From Pseudomonadota bacterium (lineage in GTDB: Bacteria > Pseudomonadota > Alphaproteobacteria > Rhizobiales > Hyphomicrobiaceae), in NCBI GenBank assembly GCA_023405815.1, contig JAEXXM010000045.1, positions 1 through 64,000 of the forward strand: a DNA stretch of 64,000 nucleotides, given 5' to 3'. The translations under genes were made by a program, and so were the position numbers. Below the pieces are notes generated by a model that was not told the origin of the DNA, ran no database searches, and saw nothing but the letters and a program-made list of their open reading frames with translations. Below are positions 27,310-35,979 of the stretch, piece after piece; positions within the stretch are counted from its first letter, which is position 1; the number at the start of each line of letters is the position of its first letter.

Positions 27310-28485
27310 CTATTGCGCGGCCTTGAGGTCCGGTTTCACCGTCGCGATCGGCACGACCTCGCTCCCCGCCAGCGTCAGCGCGATCTCCCCGCGTTTGAGC
27401 CGCAGCGCATCCTCGCCGAACAGCCGCCGTCGCCAGCCCTTGAGCGCCGGAATGTCGGGCTCGGCCTCGGTGGCGATCCTTTCCAGATCCTCCGAGCCGG
27501 CGATCAGCTTCGGCGCCACGCGATGGCGCGCGGCCGACGCCTTGAGCAGCACGCGCAACAGCTCGACCAGCGCCGTCGATTCCGCCGTGAGCTGCGCCCC
27601 GCGCGCCACCGCCGGCACGCTCTTCATGTCGCGCGCAAGCCCGCGCTTCACCGCCTCGATGATCTCGCGCGCCCTTGCCGAGCGCGAGAACCCTTCGCTC
27701 AGCGTGCGTAGATGGCTGAGCTGCTCCGACGATGTCGGCGCCTGGTTGGCGATGTCGTACAGCGCTTCGTCGCGCAGAACGCGCGATCTGGGAACGTCCT
27801 GCGACTGGGCCAGCCGCTCGCGCCACGCCGCAAGCTCCATCAGCACCGCGAGCGCCTTGCGGTTCTTCACCCTGAGCTTCAGCCGCTGCCAGGCTTCTTC
27901 GGGGTGTTGCTCGTAGGTCTTGGTGTCCGTGAGGATGCCCATTTCCTCGTTGAGCCACTCCGCGCGGCCGGCCTTGTCGATGTCGGCCTTGAGGTGCTGG
28001 TAGACCTCGCGCAGGTGCGTCACGTCGCCGAGCGCGTATTCGAGCTGCTTTTCCGACAAGGGGCGCCGGCTCCAGTCGGTAAAGCGCGAAGACTTGTCGA
28101 GGTCGACGCCGGTGACGTTCTTGACGAGGTTGACGTACGACACGCTCTCGCCGAAGCCGCACACCATCGCCGCGACCTGCGTGTCGAACACGGGACGCGG
28201 AACGAGGCCGGCGCGTGCATAGACGATTTCGATGTCCTGCCGTGCGGCGTGAAACACCTTCATGACGCGCTCCTCGCCCATGAGCTGCCAGAAGGGGCTA
28301 AGGTCGATGCCCGGCGCCATCGGATCGATGATCATCGCTTCCTCGGGCGAGGCGATCTGGATCAGGCAGAGCTGCGGCCAGAACGTCTGCTCGCGCAGGA
28401 ATTCGGTGTCGACGGTGACAAAGTCGCTCGTCGAGAGGCGCCGGACGGCTTGGGAGAGGTCTTCTGAGGTGGTGACGATACGCAT
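27310..28485 (-). CDS. rnd: Ribonuclease D
   Basis: A 391-residue 3'-5' exoribonuclease in tRNA and stable-RNA maturation. The DEDD-type exonuclease fold begins with FVTVDTEFLREQTFW (Asp26, Glu28), continues with FHAARQDIEIVY, and has the final YALGDVTHL motif with the conserved tyrosine and aspartate. An HRDC helical domain (about residues 210-290) follows, with a C-terminal extension. Length is normal for RNase D. It is convergent with nothing close, and the Trypco1 gene starts 75 bp downstream on the same strand. Confidence 0.93.
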   Translation of the reverse strand: MRIVTTSEDLSQAVRRLSTSDFVTVDTEFLREQTFWPQLCLIQIASPEEAMIIDPMAPGIDLSPFWQLMGEERVMKVFHAARQDIEIVYARAGLVPRPVFDTQVAAMVCGFGESVSYVNLVKNVTGVDLDKSSRFTDWSRRPLSEKQLEYALGDVTHLREVYQHLKADIDKAGRAEWLNEEMGILTDTKTYEQHPEEAWQRLKLRVKNRKALAVLMELAAWRERLAQSQDVPRSRVLRDEALYDIANQAPTSSEQLSHLRTLSEGFSRSARAREIIEAVKRGLARDMKSVPAVARGAQLTAESTALVELLRVLLKASAARHRVAPKLIAGSEDLERIATEAEPDIPALKGWRRRLFGEDALRLKRGEIALTLAGSEVVPIATVKPDLKAAQ

Positions 28486-28765
28486 TTGAGCGCCGTATAG
28501 CGCATCGAACGGGATTTGTCGCGGGGCTGCGGCGGCTTAGTGCGTCGCGATCCGGCCGCAAGGTGGGCATGCAACACCGCGCCGGTGCGGCAGGATGGCG
28601 CCCGGGGCCCCAAATGGCAGTACGAACCACCGTGGGCGACCGATAAACGCCGCCAATGGCGGCCGGCGATCGACAAGGCGCGCCATGGTCCCGCGGGCCT
28701 TTACCATCGTTGCCGCGGGCAAAGAGCCGGTGCGCCCGGAAGCGCACTGGCCAAGCACGAGGTGC

Positions 28766-30583
28766 CTATGGCAGCGACCAGACCGTCAGCGAGCCACCCA
28801 GAGCGGTGTAGCTGTTGAGGCCAGCGTAGCCGCCCACGGCGCCCAGGCCATCCGTCGGGTTGGTCAGGCCGGCCGCAAGGCCGATGCCGGCCCAGCCGCC
28901 GACGCCCGACAGGACACCGACGTACTGCTTGCCCTTGTGTCCGTAGGTGAAGACGTTGCCGATGATGCCGGACGGCGTGCGGTTCTTGTACAGCAGCTTG
29001 CCGTCTTTCTGGTCGACGCACTTGAAGTAGCCCTCGAGGGTGCCGACGCAAGCGATGCCGCCGGCGGTCGCGAGAGCGCCCGACCAAACCGAGAACTGCT
29101 CCTTGTTCGACCACACGATCTTACCCTCGGAGGCATCCCAGCCGATGAGATGACCCATGCTGGGCGAACCTTTGGGTGGGTACATGGAGACCGTTGCGCC
29201 GACATAGGGCTGACCCGCGGTGTACTCCACCTGGAACGGCTCATAGTCCATGCAGACGTGGTTGGTCGGCACGATGAAGAGCTTGGTCAGCGGCGAGTAA
29301 GCAGCAGGCTGCTGGTCCTTCGTGCCGTGGGCAGACGGGCATATGTCCGTCGTGTTGGAATCCTGGCCGTTGAGGAACGTCGACTTGGAGGCGACGACAG
29401 CCGGGCGGCCGTAGGTTGCGCTCTTGGGGTCGAGATCGACGCCGGTCGACCAGTTGACGACGGGGTCGTACTTCTCGGCAACGAGCGGGATGCCCGTCTC
29501 GCGGTCCACGGTATAGCCGAAGCCGTTGCGGTCGAAGTGCACGAGCACGTTGTGCTTCTTGCCCTTCACCTCCATGTCGTCGACGAGGATCATCTCGTTG
29601 ACGCCGTCATAGTCCCACTCGTCGAACGGCGTCATCTGGTACGCCCATGCCGCTTCACCCGTCTTGGGGTTGCGGGCGATGATCGACATCGTCCACTTCT
29701 GGTCGATCTGCTTGCCGTCCGGTCCCGCCCGCTGGGCCGGGTTCCAGGTCGATGGGTTGCCCGTGCCGTAATAGACGAGGTTCAGCTTCGGGTCCCAGGC
29801 GTACCAGCCCCAGGTCGCGCCGCCGCCGATCTTCCACTGCTCTCCGTTCCATGTCTTGAGCGACGAGTCTTTGCCCACTGGTTTGCCGAGCGACATCGTC
29901 TTCTCGGGGTCGAACAGGATCTCGTCGTCCGGTCCGACGGAATAGGCACGCCAGGCACGCTTGCCATCGGAAAGATCGTACGCCGTGACGTGTCCCCGCA
30001 CGCCGTATTCACCGCCGGAGATGCCAGCGATCACCTTGTCGCCGACGACGAGCACGGCGCCGGTGCCCGTCTCGCCTTTCTTCGGATCGCCGTTGGGCGC
30101 CTTCCACACTTCCTTGCCCGTCTTGGCATCGAGTGCCACGACGGTCGTGTCGGCTTGATAGAGGAAGATCTTGCCGTCAGCGTACTGCACACCCCGGTTG
30201 ACGGTGTCGCAACACATGACGGGAAGCACCGACGCGTCCTGCTTAGGCTCGTACTTCCAGATGATCTTGTTCTCGTCATCGAGATTGAGAGCGTACACGA
30301 TGTTCGGGAACGGCGTGTGGAGGTACATCGTGTTGCCGATGACGAGGGGAGAGCCCTCGTGACCGCGTAAGACGCCGGTCGAGAACGTCCAAGCGACCTT
30401 CAAGTTGCCGACGTTCTTGGTGTTGATTTGGTCGAGCTTGGAATAGCGCGTGTTGCCATAGTCGCCTTGCTGCATGCACCAGTTGCTCGGGTCCTCGATG
30501 CACTTGAGAACGCTGTCGTTGGCCAGCGCCGGTGCCACGAGAGCAACCGTTGCCGCCACTACAGCAATCATCCTCGTAATCAT
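28766..30583 (-). CDS. xoxF: PQQ-dependent, lanthanide-type methanol dehydrogenase
   Basis: A 605-residue periplasmic quinoprotein with a signal peptide (residues 1-21). It oxidises methanol to formaldehyde or formate. Beta-propeller repeats, the vicinal disulfide Cys124-Cys125, Glu192, Asn276 (GTGNPSTWN) and catalytic Asp324 are seen. In FDEWDYDGVNEM the extra Asp326, two residues after the catalytic one, marks XoxF: it binds the lanthanide; calcium-type MxaF has alanine there. No xoxG (cytochrome) or xoxJ lies next to it, and no pqq genes are in the window. It diverges from katG across 730 bp. Confidence 0.95.
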   Translation of the reverse strand: MITRMIAVVAATVALVAPALANDSVLKCIEDPSNWCMQQGDYGNTRYSKLDQINTKNVGNLKVAWTFSTGVLRGHEGSPLVIGNTMYLHTPFPNIVYALNLDDENKIIWKYEPKQDASVLPVMCCDTVNRGVQYADGKIFLYQADTTVVALDAKTGKEVWKAPNGDPKKGETGTGAVLVVGDKVIAGISGGEYGVRGHVTAYDLSDGKRAWRAYSVGPDDEILFDPEKTMSLGKPVGKDSSLKTWNGEQWKIGGGATWGWYAWDPKLNLVYYGTGNPSTWNPAQRAGPDGKQIDQKWTMSIIARNPKTGEAAWAYQMTPFDEWDYDGVNEMILVDDMEVKGKKHNVLVHFDRNGFGYTVDRETGIPLVAEKYDPVVNWSTGVDLDPKSATYGRPAVVASKSTFLNGQDSNTTDICPSAHGTKDQQPAAYSPLTKLFIVPTNHVCMDYEPFQVEYTAGQPYVGATVSMYPPKGSPSMGHLIGWDASEGKIVWSNKEQFSVWSGALATAGGIACVGTLEGYFKCVDQKDGKLLYKNRTPSGIIGNVFTYGHKGKQYVGVLSGVGGWAGIGLAAGLTNPTDGLGAVGGYAGLNSYTALGGSLTVWSLP

Positions 30584-31312
30584 TTATTCGCTCCGTCCAA
30601 TACGGCAGCGTTCCGGCGATCAGCGATCGCCGGCGTCCACTCCGCGGGTTGTATCGTTTGCTCGCCCGGCTTCTGAGGCAGGATCTTATGAGGTGCTTTT
30701 CGACCGGATCGGTCGACGCACAAAGCCGCTATAGTGAGTCGCACCGCAGCGAGGTAGATGCAGCGCGCAAACCAGCCATGCGAAGGCCAGTGTATCGCCC
30801 AAAGTACAACGTCGGCTGCAATCGCGGCGCTCGATGACGATGCTGGCGAGAAGCTCCGACGCGCACCGCGAGAAGGTGCATCCGAGCCGGTGACTGTCGT
30901 CGAGCAGCAGCGTGCTCTCGCCCTTTGTTGCTCGCGTGCGCCGCCGCGCTCTCGCGCGACAGGTTTCACATCGAGAGCCTCCTCGTGCTCGCGAGCCTGC
31001 ATCGAGAGGGAGGCTCATCTTCGCCGCAAGCGAAGTCTGCTCGCGAACCGGTGGCGGCGCACCGATGCTCGACTGGCTGAGCTAGCGCACCGGCTTCCAA
31101 CCGATCCGCCATGTGTGCGGCCTCCTGAAGCGGGCGCGTGCGGCGCTCAGTGACCGACGTCAGGCGTTGGCCGCAATCATCAGCAAAAATGGGGGTGCCG
31201 CCGCGTACAGATTAGATCCGCTTATGGCCGGCGACAGGAAAGATCATTTTACAACGGCTCTAAGGAGAGCGCCTTTGTGCACTGCACGAAGAGCCACTCG
31301 GGAGCCGTTGTT
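30584..31312. promoter_or_regulatory. Long divergent xoxF-katG intergenic region with a palindrome
   Basis: About 730 bp hold the promoters of xoxF (minus) and katG (plus). At 30701-30715, CGACCG-GAT-CGGTCG is a perfect 6-bp inverted repeat with a 3-base spacer, roughly 120 bp upstream of the xoxF ATG. Open frames across the region have no ribosome sites or family likeness, so I see no gene. AAGGAG at 31262-31267 belongs to the katG leader. Confidence 0.4.
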
Positions 31313-33478
31313 ATGGACGCCAAAGTAGAAGACGAGGGCAAATGCCCGTTCGCGCACGCCACCTCAAAACCGAGGACGAACCGCGACTGGTGGCCGGAGA
31401 TGCTGGACATCTCGGTCCTGCATCAAAATTCGAAATTGTCCGACCCGATGGGCGAGGCGTTCGACTACGCCAAGGAGTTCAAGTCCCTCGATCTCGATGC
31501 CGTGATCAAGGACCTCACCGCCCTGATGACGGACTCGCAGGAATGGTGGCCGGCCGATTTCGGTCACTACGGCGGCCTGATGATCCGCATGGCCTGGCAT
31601 AGCGCGGGGACGTATCGCATCACCGATGGCCGCGGCGGCGCCGGTGCGGGACAGCAGCGCTTCGCGCCGCTCAACTCCTGGCCCGACAACGCCAACCTCG
31701 ACAAGGCGCGGCGCCTGCTTTGGCCGATTAAGCAGAAGTACGGCCGCAAGATCTCGTGGGCCGACCTGATGATTCTTGCCGGCAACGTCGCGCTCGAGTC
31801 CATGGGCTTCAAGACGTTCGGCTTCGCCGGTGGCCGCAAGGACGTGTGGGAGCCGGAAGAGCTCTATTGGGGTCCCGAGGGAACCTGGCTCGGCGACGAG
31901 CGCTACAGCGGCGAGCGCCAGCTTTCCGAGCCGCTCGGCGCCGTGCAGATAGGTCTCATCTACGTCAATCCCGAAGGTCCCAACGGCAATCCCGACCCGG
32001 TCGCCGCGGCCAAGGACATCCGCGAGACGTTCTTCCGTATGGCCATGAACGACGAGGAGACCGTCGCCCTCATTGCCGGCGGCCACACCTTCGGCAAGAC
32101 GCACGGCGCCGGCGATCCGTCCCTCGTCGGACCCGATCCGGAAGGCGGCGCCATCGAGGACCAGGGCCTCGGCTGGAAGAGCAAGCACGGCACCGGCATC
32201 GGCGCCGACACCATCACCGGCGGCCCGGAGGTCACCTGGACCACGACGCCGACGAAGTGGAGCAACAACTTCTTCTGGAACCTGTTCGGCTACGAATGGG
32301 AGCTGGAGGAAAGCCCGGCGGGCGCCAAGCAGTGGCGCGCGAAGGGGGCCGGCGCGACCATCCCTGACGCCTTCGATCCCTCGAAGAAGCACCTGCCGAA
32401 GATGCTGACGACGGATTTGTCGCTGCGCTTCGATCCGGCCTACGAGAAGATCTCGCGCCGCTTCATGGAGAACCCGGACCAGTTCGCGGACGCGTTCGCC
32501 CGCGCTTGGTTCAAGCTGACGCACCGCGACATGGGTCCGCGCGTGCGCTACCTCGGGCCGCTCGTGCCGAAGGAAGAGCTGATCTGGCAGGATCCAATCC
32601 CGGCGGTCGATCATCCGCTGATCGACGACAACGACGCCGCCGCGCTGAAAGCGAAGATTTTGTCGTCGGGCTTGACCGTGCCGCAGCTCGTCGCCACCGC
32701 CTGGGCCTCCGCCTCGACCTTCCGCGGCTCCGACAAGCGTGGTGGCGCCAACGGTGCACGCATTCGCCTCAGCCCGCAGAAGGACTGGGAGGTGAACGAG
32801 CCGGTACAGCTGAAGATGGTTCTGGAGAAGCTCGAAGCAATCCAAAAGGAGTCCGACAAGAAGGTCTCGCTCGCCGACCTGATCGTTCTCGCCGGCAACG
32901 CGGCAATAGAGAAGGCCGCGAAGGACGCGGGCGTAGAGGTGAAGGTGCCCTTCGCGCCGGGCCGCATGGATGCTTCCCAGGAGCAGACCGACACGGCCTC
33001 GTTTGCACCGCTCGAGCCGCGCGCCGATGGCTTCCGCAACTACACCAACGCCAAGAAGATCCAGTTCTTGGCGCCGGAGGAGGCTTTGGTCGACCGCGCG
33101 CAGCTGCTTCGCCTCACGGGACCGGAGATGACCGTCCTCGTCGGCGGTTTGCGCGTGCTTGGCGCCAACGCAGCCGGCTCCAAGCACGGCGTCTTCACCA
33201 AGGAGCCTGGGAAGCTGACGAACGATTTCTTCGTCAACCTCCTCGACATGGGCACCGAGTGGAGCGCCAAGGACGACAACACCTACGAAGGCCGCGACCG
33301 CAAGACGAAAGCGGTCAAATGGACCGGCACCCGCGTCGACTTGATCTTCGGCTCGCATTCGCAATTGCGCGCCTTCGCGGAGGTGTATGCCTCCGCCGAT
33401 GCCAAGGAGAAGTTCGTGAAGGACTTCGTCGCCGCCTGGACCAAGGTGATGAATGCGGATCGCTTCGATCTCGCCTGA
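31313..33478 (+). CDS. katG: Catalase-peroxidase
   Basis: A 721-residue bifunctional heme enzyme that removes hydrogen peroxide. The N-terminal domain has RMAWHSAGTYR (distal Arg, Trp, His), LIYVNPEGPNGNPDP (Tyr of the Met-Tyr-Trp adduct), RMAMNDEETVALIAGGHTFGKTHGAG (proximal His); the C-terminal half is the usual inactive copy. The start MDAKVEDEGKCPF matches family N termini. However, AAGGAG at 31262-31267 is ideally spaced for an in-frame GTG at 31277, which would add 12 residues, so the true start is open. A stem-loop and a small gene follow. Confidence 0.95.
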   Translation: MDAKVEDEGKCPFAHATSKPRTNRDWWPEMLDISVLHQNSKLSDPMGEAFDYAKEFKSLDLDAVIKDLTALMTDSQEWWPADFGHYGGLMIRMAWHSAGTYRITDGRGGAGAGQQRFAPLNSWPDNANLDKARRLLWPIKQKYGRKISWADLMILAGNVALESMGFKTFGFAGGRKDVWEPEELYWGPEGTWLGDERYSGERQLSEPLGAVQIGLIYVNPEGPNGNPDPVAAAKDIRETFFRMAMNDEETVALIAGGHTFGKTHGAGDPSLVGPDPEGGAIEDQGLGWKSKHGTGIGADTITGGPEVTWTTTPTKWSNNFFWNLFGYEWELEESPAGAKQWRAKGAGATIPDAFDPSKKHLPKMLTTDLSLRFDPAYEKISRRFMENPDQFADAFARAWFKLTHRDMGPRVRYLGPLVPKEELIWQDPIPAVDHPLIDDNDAAALKAKILSSGLTVPQLVATAWASASTFRGSDKRGGANGARIRLSPQKDWEVNEPVQLKMVLEKLEAIQKESDKKVSLADLIVLAGNAAIEKAAKDAGVEVKVPFAPGRMDASQEQTDTASFAPLEPRADGFRNYTNAKKIQFLAPEEALVDRAQLLRLTGPEMTVLVGGLRVLGANAAGSKHGVFTKEPGKLTNDFFVNLLDMGTEWSAKDDNTYEGRDRKTKAVKWTGTRVDLIFGSHSQLRAFAEVYASADAKEKFVKDFVAAWTKVMNADRFDLA

Positions 33479-33493
33479 TTGTCCCCGAAGCTT

Positions 33494-33518
33494 GCCGAGG
33501 GCGCTCACCGCCCTCGGC
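33494..33518 (+). other. Strong hairpin between katG and a small gene
   Basis: GCCGAGGGCG and CGCCCTCGGC pair perfectly around the loop CTCAC, 16 bp after the katG stop. No T-run follows (CTTGAATAAAGG), so it could cap the katG message or partially terminate before the next gene, whose AAGGAG begins 9 bp later. Confidence 0.6.
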
Positions 33519-33542
33519 CTTGAATAAAGGAGTTGGAAAGAA

Positions 33543-33749
33543 GTGGGTACTCTAGCACTGAAGACCGTTGCCTCGACCGCCGGGCTCGTTGGGGAGTTCG
33601 TAACCGAGGCGCGCCTCGACGCGCTCAACGCGGCGCTCGCTTCACGCGGGCTCGACTCGAGCCGCATCATCACCATTTTCGAGCTTCCCGCGCAGCCCGT
33701 CGCGGGTGGCCACCCCGCGCGCTATCGCGTGCTGTATCGTCAGCCGTAA
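33543..33749 (+). CDS. Small conserved-looking protein downstream of katG
   Basis: A 68-residue protein starting with GTG, with AAGGAG 10 bp upstream. It has a short helical segment (LDALNAALASRGLDSS) and then strands RIITIFELPA and RYRVLYRQP. This alternation resembles a small alpha/beta fold that binds or senses something, but I recognise no family. The position 64 bp after katG on the same strand, with a hairpin between, suggests cotranscription and a minor stress role. Confidence 0.55.
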   Translation: MGTLALKTVASTAGLVGEFVTEARLDALNAALASRGLDSSRIITIFELPAQPVAGGHPARYRVLYRQP

Positions 33750-34006
33750 GCATTCCTCCCCCTCGCCTCACCGCCCTGCGCGGGCTGGCATCCACGGTGC
33801 CGGCCCGTTTCATTTTCGTGCGAAGGAGCACAACTTTCGGGTTGATGTCGTACTCTGAGTTTTTTCGCTAAACGTGCCGTTTTGCGTCACCAATTGGCGT
33901 GAACTTAGCCGTGCACCGCACTGAATTTTAAGCAGATTGGCTTCAATTTGTTCGGGTCTTTCAAGCGCCGATTAGCGCTCCGCACCCCTGTAGCCGAGGA
34001 CCCGTC

Positions 34007-35782
34007 ATGCGTATCCGTCAGCTCCTGCCGTTATTATTGTCATCCGTCGCCTTGCCAGCCGTCGCCGGCGACTATGCCACCACCTGCTACACCGCCGTCG
34101 ATTCTCTGGGCTGCATCATCGAGCAGGCCGAGTTCGCGCGCCAGCGCAACGCCGAGATCGACGCCTCGATCGCGCGCGTCGAGCTTGCCCGCGCTCGCGA
34201 GCTTGCTCTCAGCCTCACGCACTGCAAGTCGCGCTCTTCGCGCACGCCGCGCTGCATGGCCGAGCGCGCGCAGCGCTTCGCTTCGCGCCAGAACGCTCTC
34301 GCCGAGGCGTCCATCGCTCGCGTCGCCGAGGCCCGCGCCTTCGAGGCCGCCCGCCGCGCCGAGGCCGCTGCATCGATTGCCGCGGTTGAAGCGGTTCGCA
34401 CGCGTGAGCTCGAGCGCCGCCAGAACGCCCTCGTCAAGGCCTCGCTCGCCGCCGTCGAGGTCGAGCGTCAGCGCCGCTTCGCCGCCTACCAGAACGCGCT
34501 CGCCACCGCCTCCGTCGAGCGCGTCGCCGCCGAGCGCGGTCGCCAGCTCGCCTCTAGCTTGTCGCCATGCAAATCCGAAAGCGACACGCGCCCCCGTTGC
34601 GAGGCGCAGCGTCAACGCGAGTTCATCAAGCATCAGCGCGCGCTTGCCGCCGCTTCGGTGCAGCGCGTCGAGGCCGAGCGCGCGCGCGCCTTTGCCGCCG
34701 CCCGCAACGCCGAGGCCAATGCCTCGATCGCCGCCGTCGAGCGCGCCCGCACCACCCAGCGTGCGGCCGAGTACGCCGCCGGCATCTCGCATTGCGCTCG
34801 CAATGAGCTCTCGCCCCGCTGCGAGGCCGAGCGCGCCCGGCAGTTGCAGGCGAGCCTGACCCACTGCCAGTCAGCCGCCGATACCAGCCCGCGCTGCGAA
34901 GCCGAGCGTGCCCGCGAGTTCGCTGCCGCCCGCAACGCCGAGATCAATGCCTCGATTGCGGCGGTGGAGCGCAATCGCGCCGCCGCCTCGATCGAGACGG
35001 CCGCGATTGTGACGAATCCGAACGCTTCGATCGCGGCAATGACCGCCGACGAGTACGCCGCCTTGACTTCGCACTGTGTGCGCGCGCCCGAGAGCCCGCG
35101 CTGCGAAGCCGAGCGCATCCGCGAGTTCGCCGCCGCCCGCAACGCCGAGATCGAGCGCTCGATCGCCGCCGTTGCCGCCGCTCGTGCACGGGGCCAGCTT
35201 GGCAATTCCACGGCTGCGACAGGGAACGCCTCGACCATCGCCGGTTCCTCGCCGCTCGAGACGGGCGCGATCAGCATCCCCACGCTGCCGCGCACCCCGG
35301 AAGTGCGCGCCATCCCCGACAACCTGCTGCGCCAGGACATCTCGACCGATCCGTGCCGCGTGAAGCCCTTTGACGCTCTGCAGTTCACCCGCGGAGCGAC
35401 CATCGACGAGAGCATGAAGCCCGAGCTCGACCGCCTCTCGAACCTGGCTCAGTCGTGCCCTGGCGTGCGCATCGAGATTCACGGTTGGGCCGACGGCGGC
35501 TCGCCCTTCAACAACCGCAACCTCTCGCAGGCCCGTGCGCAGGCCGTCGCCGATTATCTCATCGCCAACGGCGTCGCTCCCAACCGCGTCGCCGCCATGG
35601 GCCGCGGCGGCAGCCGTCCCGTGCTCCCCTACAGCGAGGGTTATGATCCCGCTTTCGGCGGTCGCGCCGAGTTCATCGTCCGCGACCCCAGCACCGACGC
35701 CGCCGCGCGCCGCGTGATGTGGGACCTCGCCGAGCTTCTCGACCCGACCTACATTCCCGCCGTCGCCAACCTCAGCCCCTGA
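34007..35782 (+). CDS. OmpA-family lipid-free envelope protein with long cysteine-paired helical repeats
   Basis: A 591-residue secreted protein: signal peptide (1-20), a helical repeat region (about 40-395), a linker, and an OmpA-type peptidoglycan-binding domain (about 445-565) with HGWADGGSPFNNRNLSQARA, whose Asp and Arg contact diaminopimelate. The helical part has five short-spaced cysteine pairs (73/83, 188/198, 263/272, 287/297, 357/366), usually as HC...SPRCEAER followed by FAAARNAEI.ASIAAVE. Two more pairs (27/36, 450/484) make all 14 cysteines paired. It should be a disulfide-stapled periplasmic rod tied to the cell wall. A terminator follows. Confidence 0.8.
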   Translation: MRIRQLLPLLLSSVALPAVAGDYATTCYTAVDSLGCIIEQAEFARQRNAEIDASIARVELARARELALSLTHCKSRSSRTPRCMAERAQRFASRQNALAEASIARVAEARAFEAARRAEAAASIAAVEAVRTRELERRQNALVKASLAAVEVERQRRFAAYQNALATASVERVAAERGRQLASSLSPCKSESDTRPRCEAQRQREFIKHQRALAAASVQRVEAERARAFAAARNAEANASIAAVERARTTQRAAEYAAGISHCARNELSPRCEAERARQLQASLTHCQSAADTSPRCEAERAREFAAARNAEINASIAAVERNRAAASIETAAIVTNPNASIAAMTADEYAALTSHCVRAPESPRCEAERIREFAAARNAEIERSIAAVAAARARGQLGNSTAATGNASTIAGSSPLETGAISIPTLPRTPEVRAIPDNLLRQDISTDPCRVKPFDALQFTRGATIDESMKPELDRLSNLAQSCPGVRIEIHGWADGGSPFNNRNLSQARAQAVADYLIANGVAPNRVAAMGRGGSRPVLPYSEGYDPAFGGRAEFIVRDPSTDAAARRVMWDLAELLDPTYIPAVANLSP

Positions 35783-35837
35783 GCCGCGACCGCTCGCTCG
35801 GCCCCGACGCTGCCACCGCCGACATGCCGAGTTTCTG

Positions 35838-35866
35838 AAAAGGGCCCCTTCGCGGGGCCCTTTTTG
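35838..35866 (+). terminator. Rho-independent terminator after the OmpA-like gene
   Basis: AGGGCCCC-TTCGC-GGGGCCCT followed by TTTT forms an 8-bp GC stem with a T-run about 60 bp past the stop codon. Confidence 0.92.
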
Positions 35867-35979
35867 TGCCATTTTCGCTGCATTACTCGGCATTTGCCGG
35901 TCATCTGCGACCCCCACGTTGTTGAAAATGCCCAGATCGCATGGACAACTAACCCGGGGTCCGGCCACATCTGCGCTAA

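Noticed and set aside
30758..31153. 131-codon frame upstream of katG
   Set aside because: No ribosome site, biased composition, several competing frames on both strands, no known motif.
31364..33676. 770-codon minus-strand open frame
   Set aside because: It is antisense to katG across its length and shows only composition-driven sequence without motifs.
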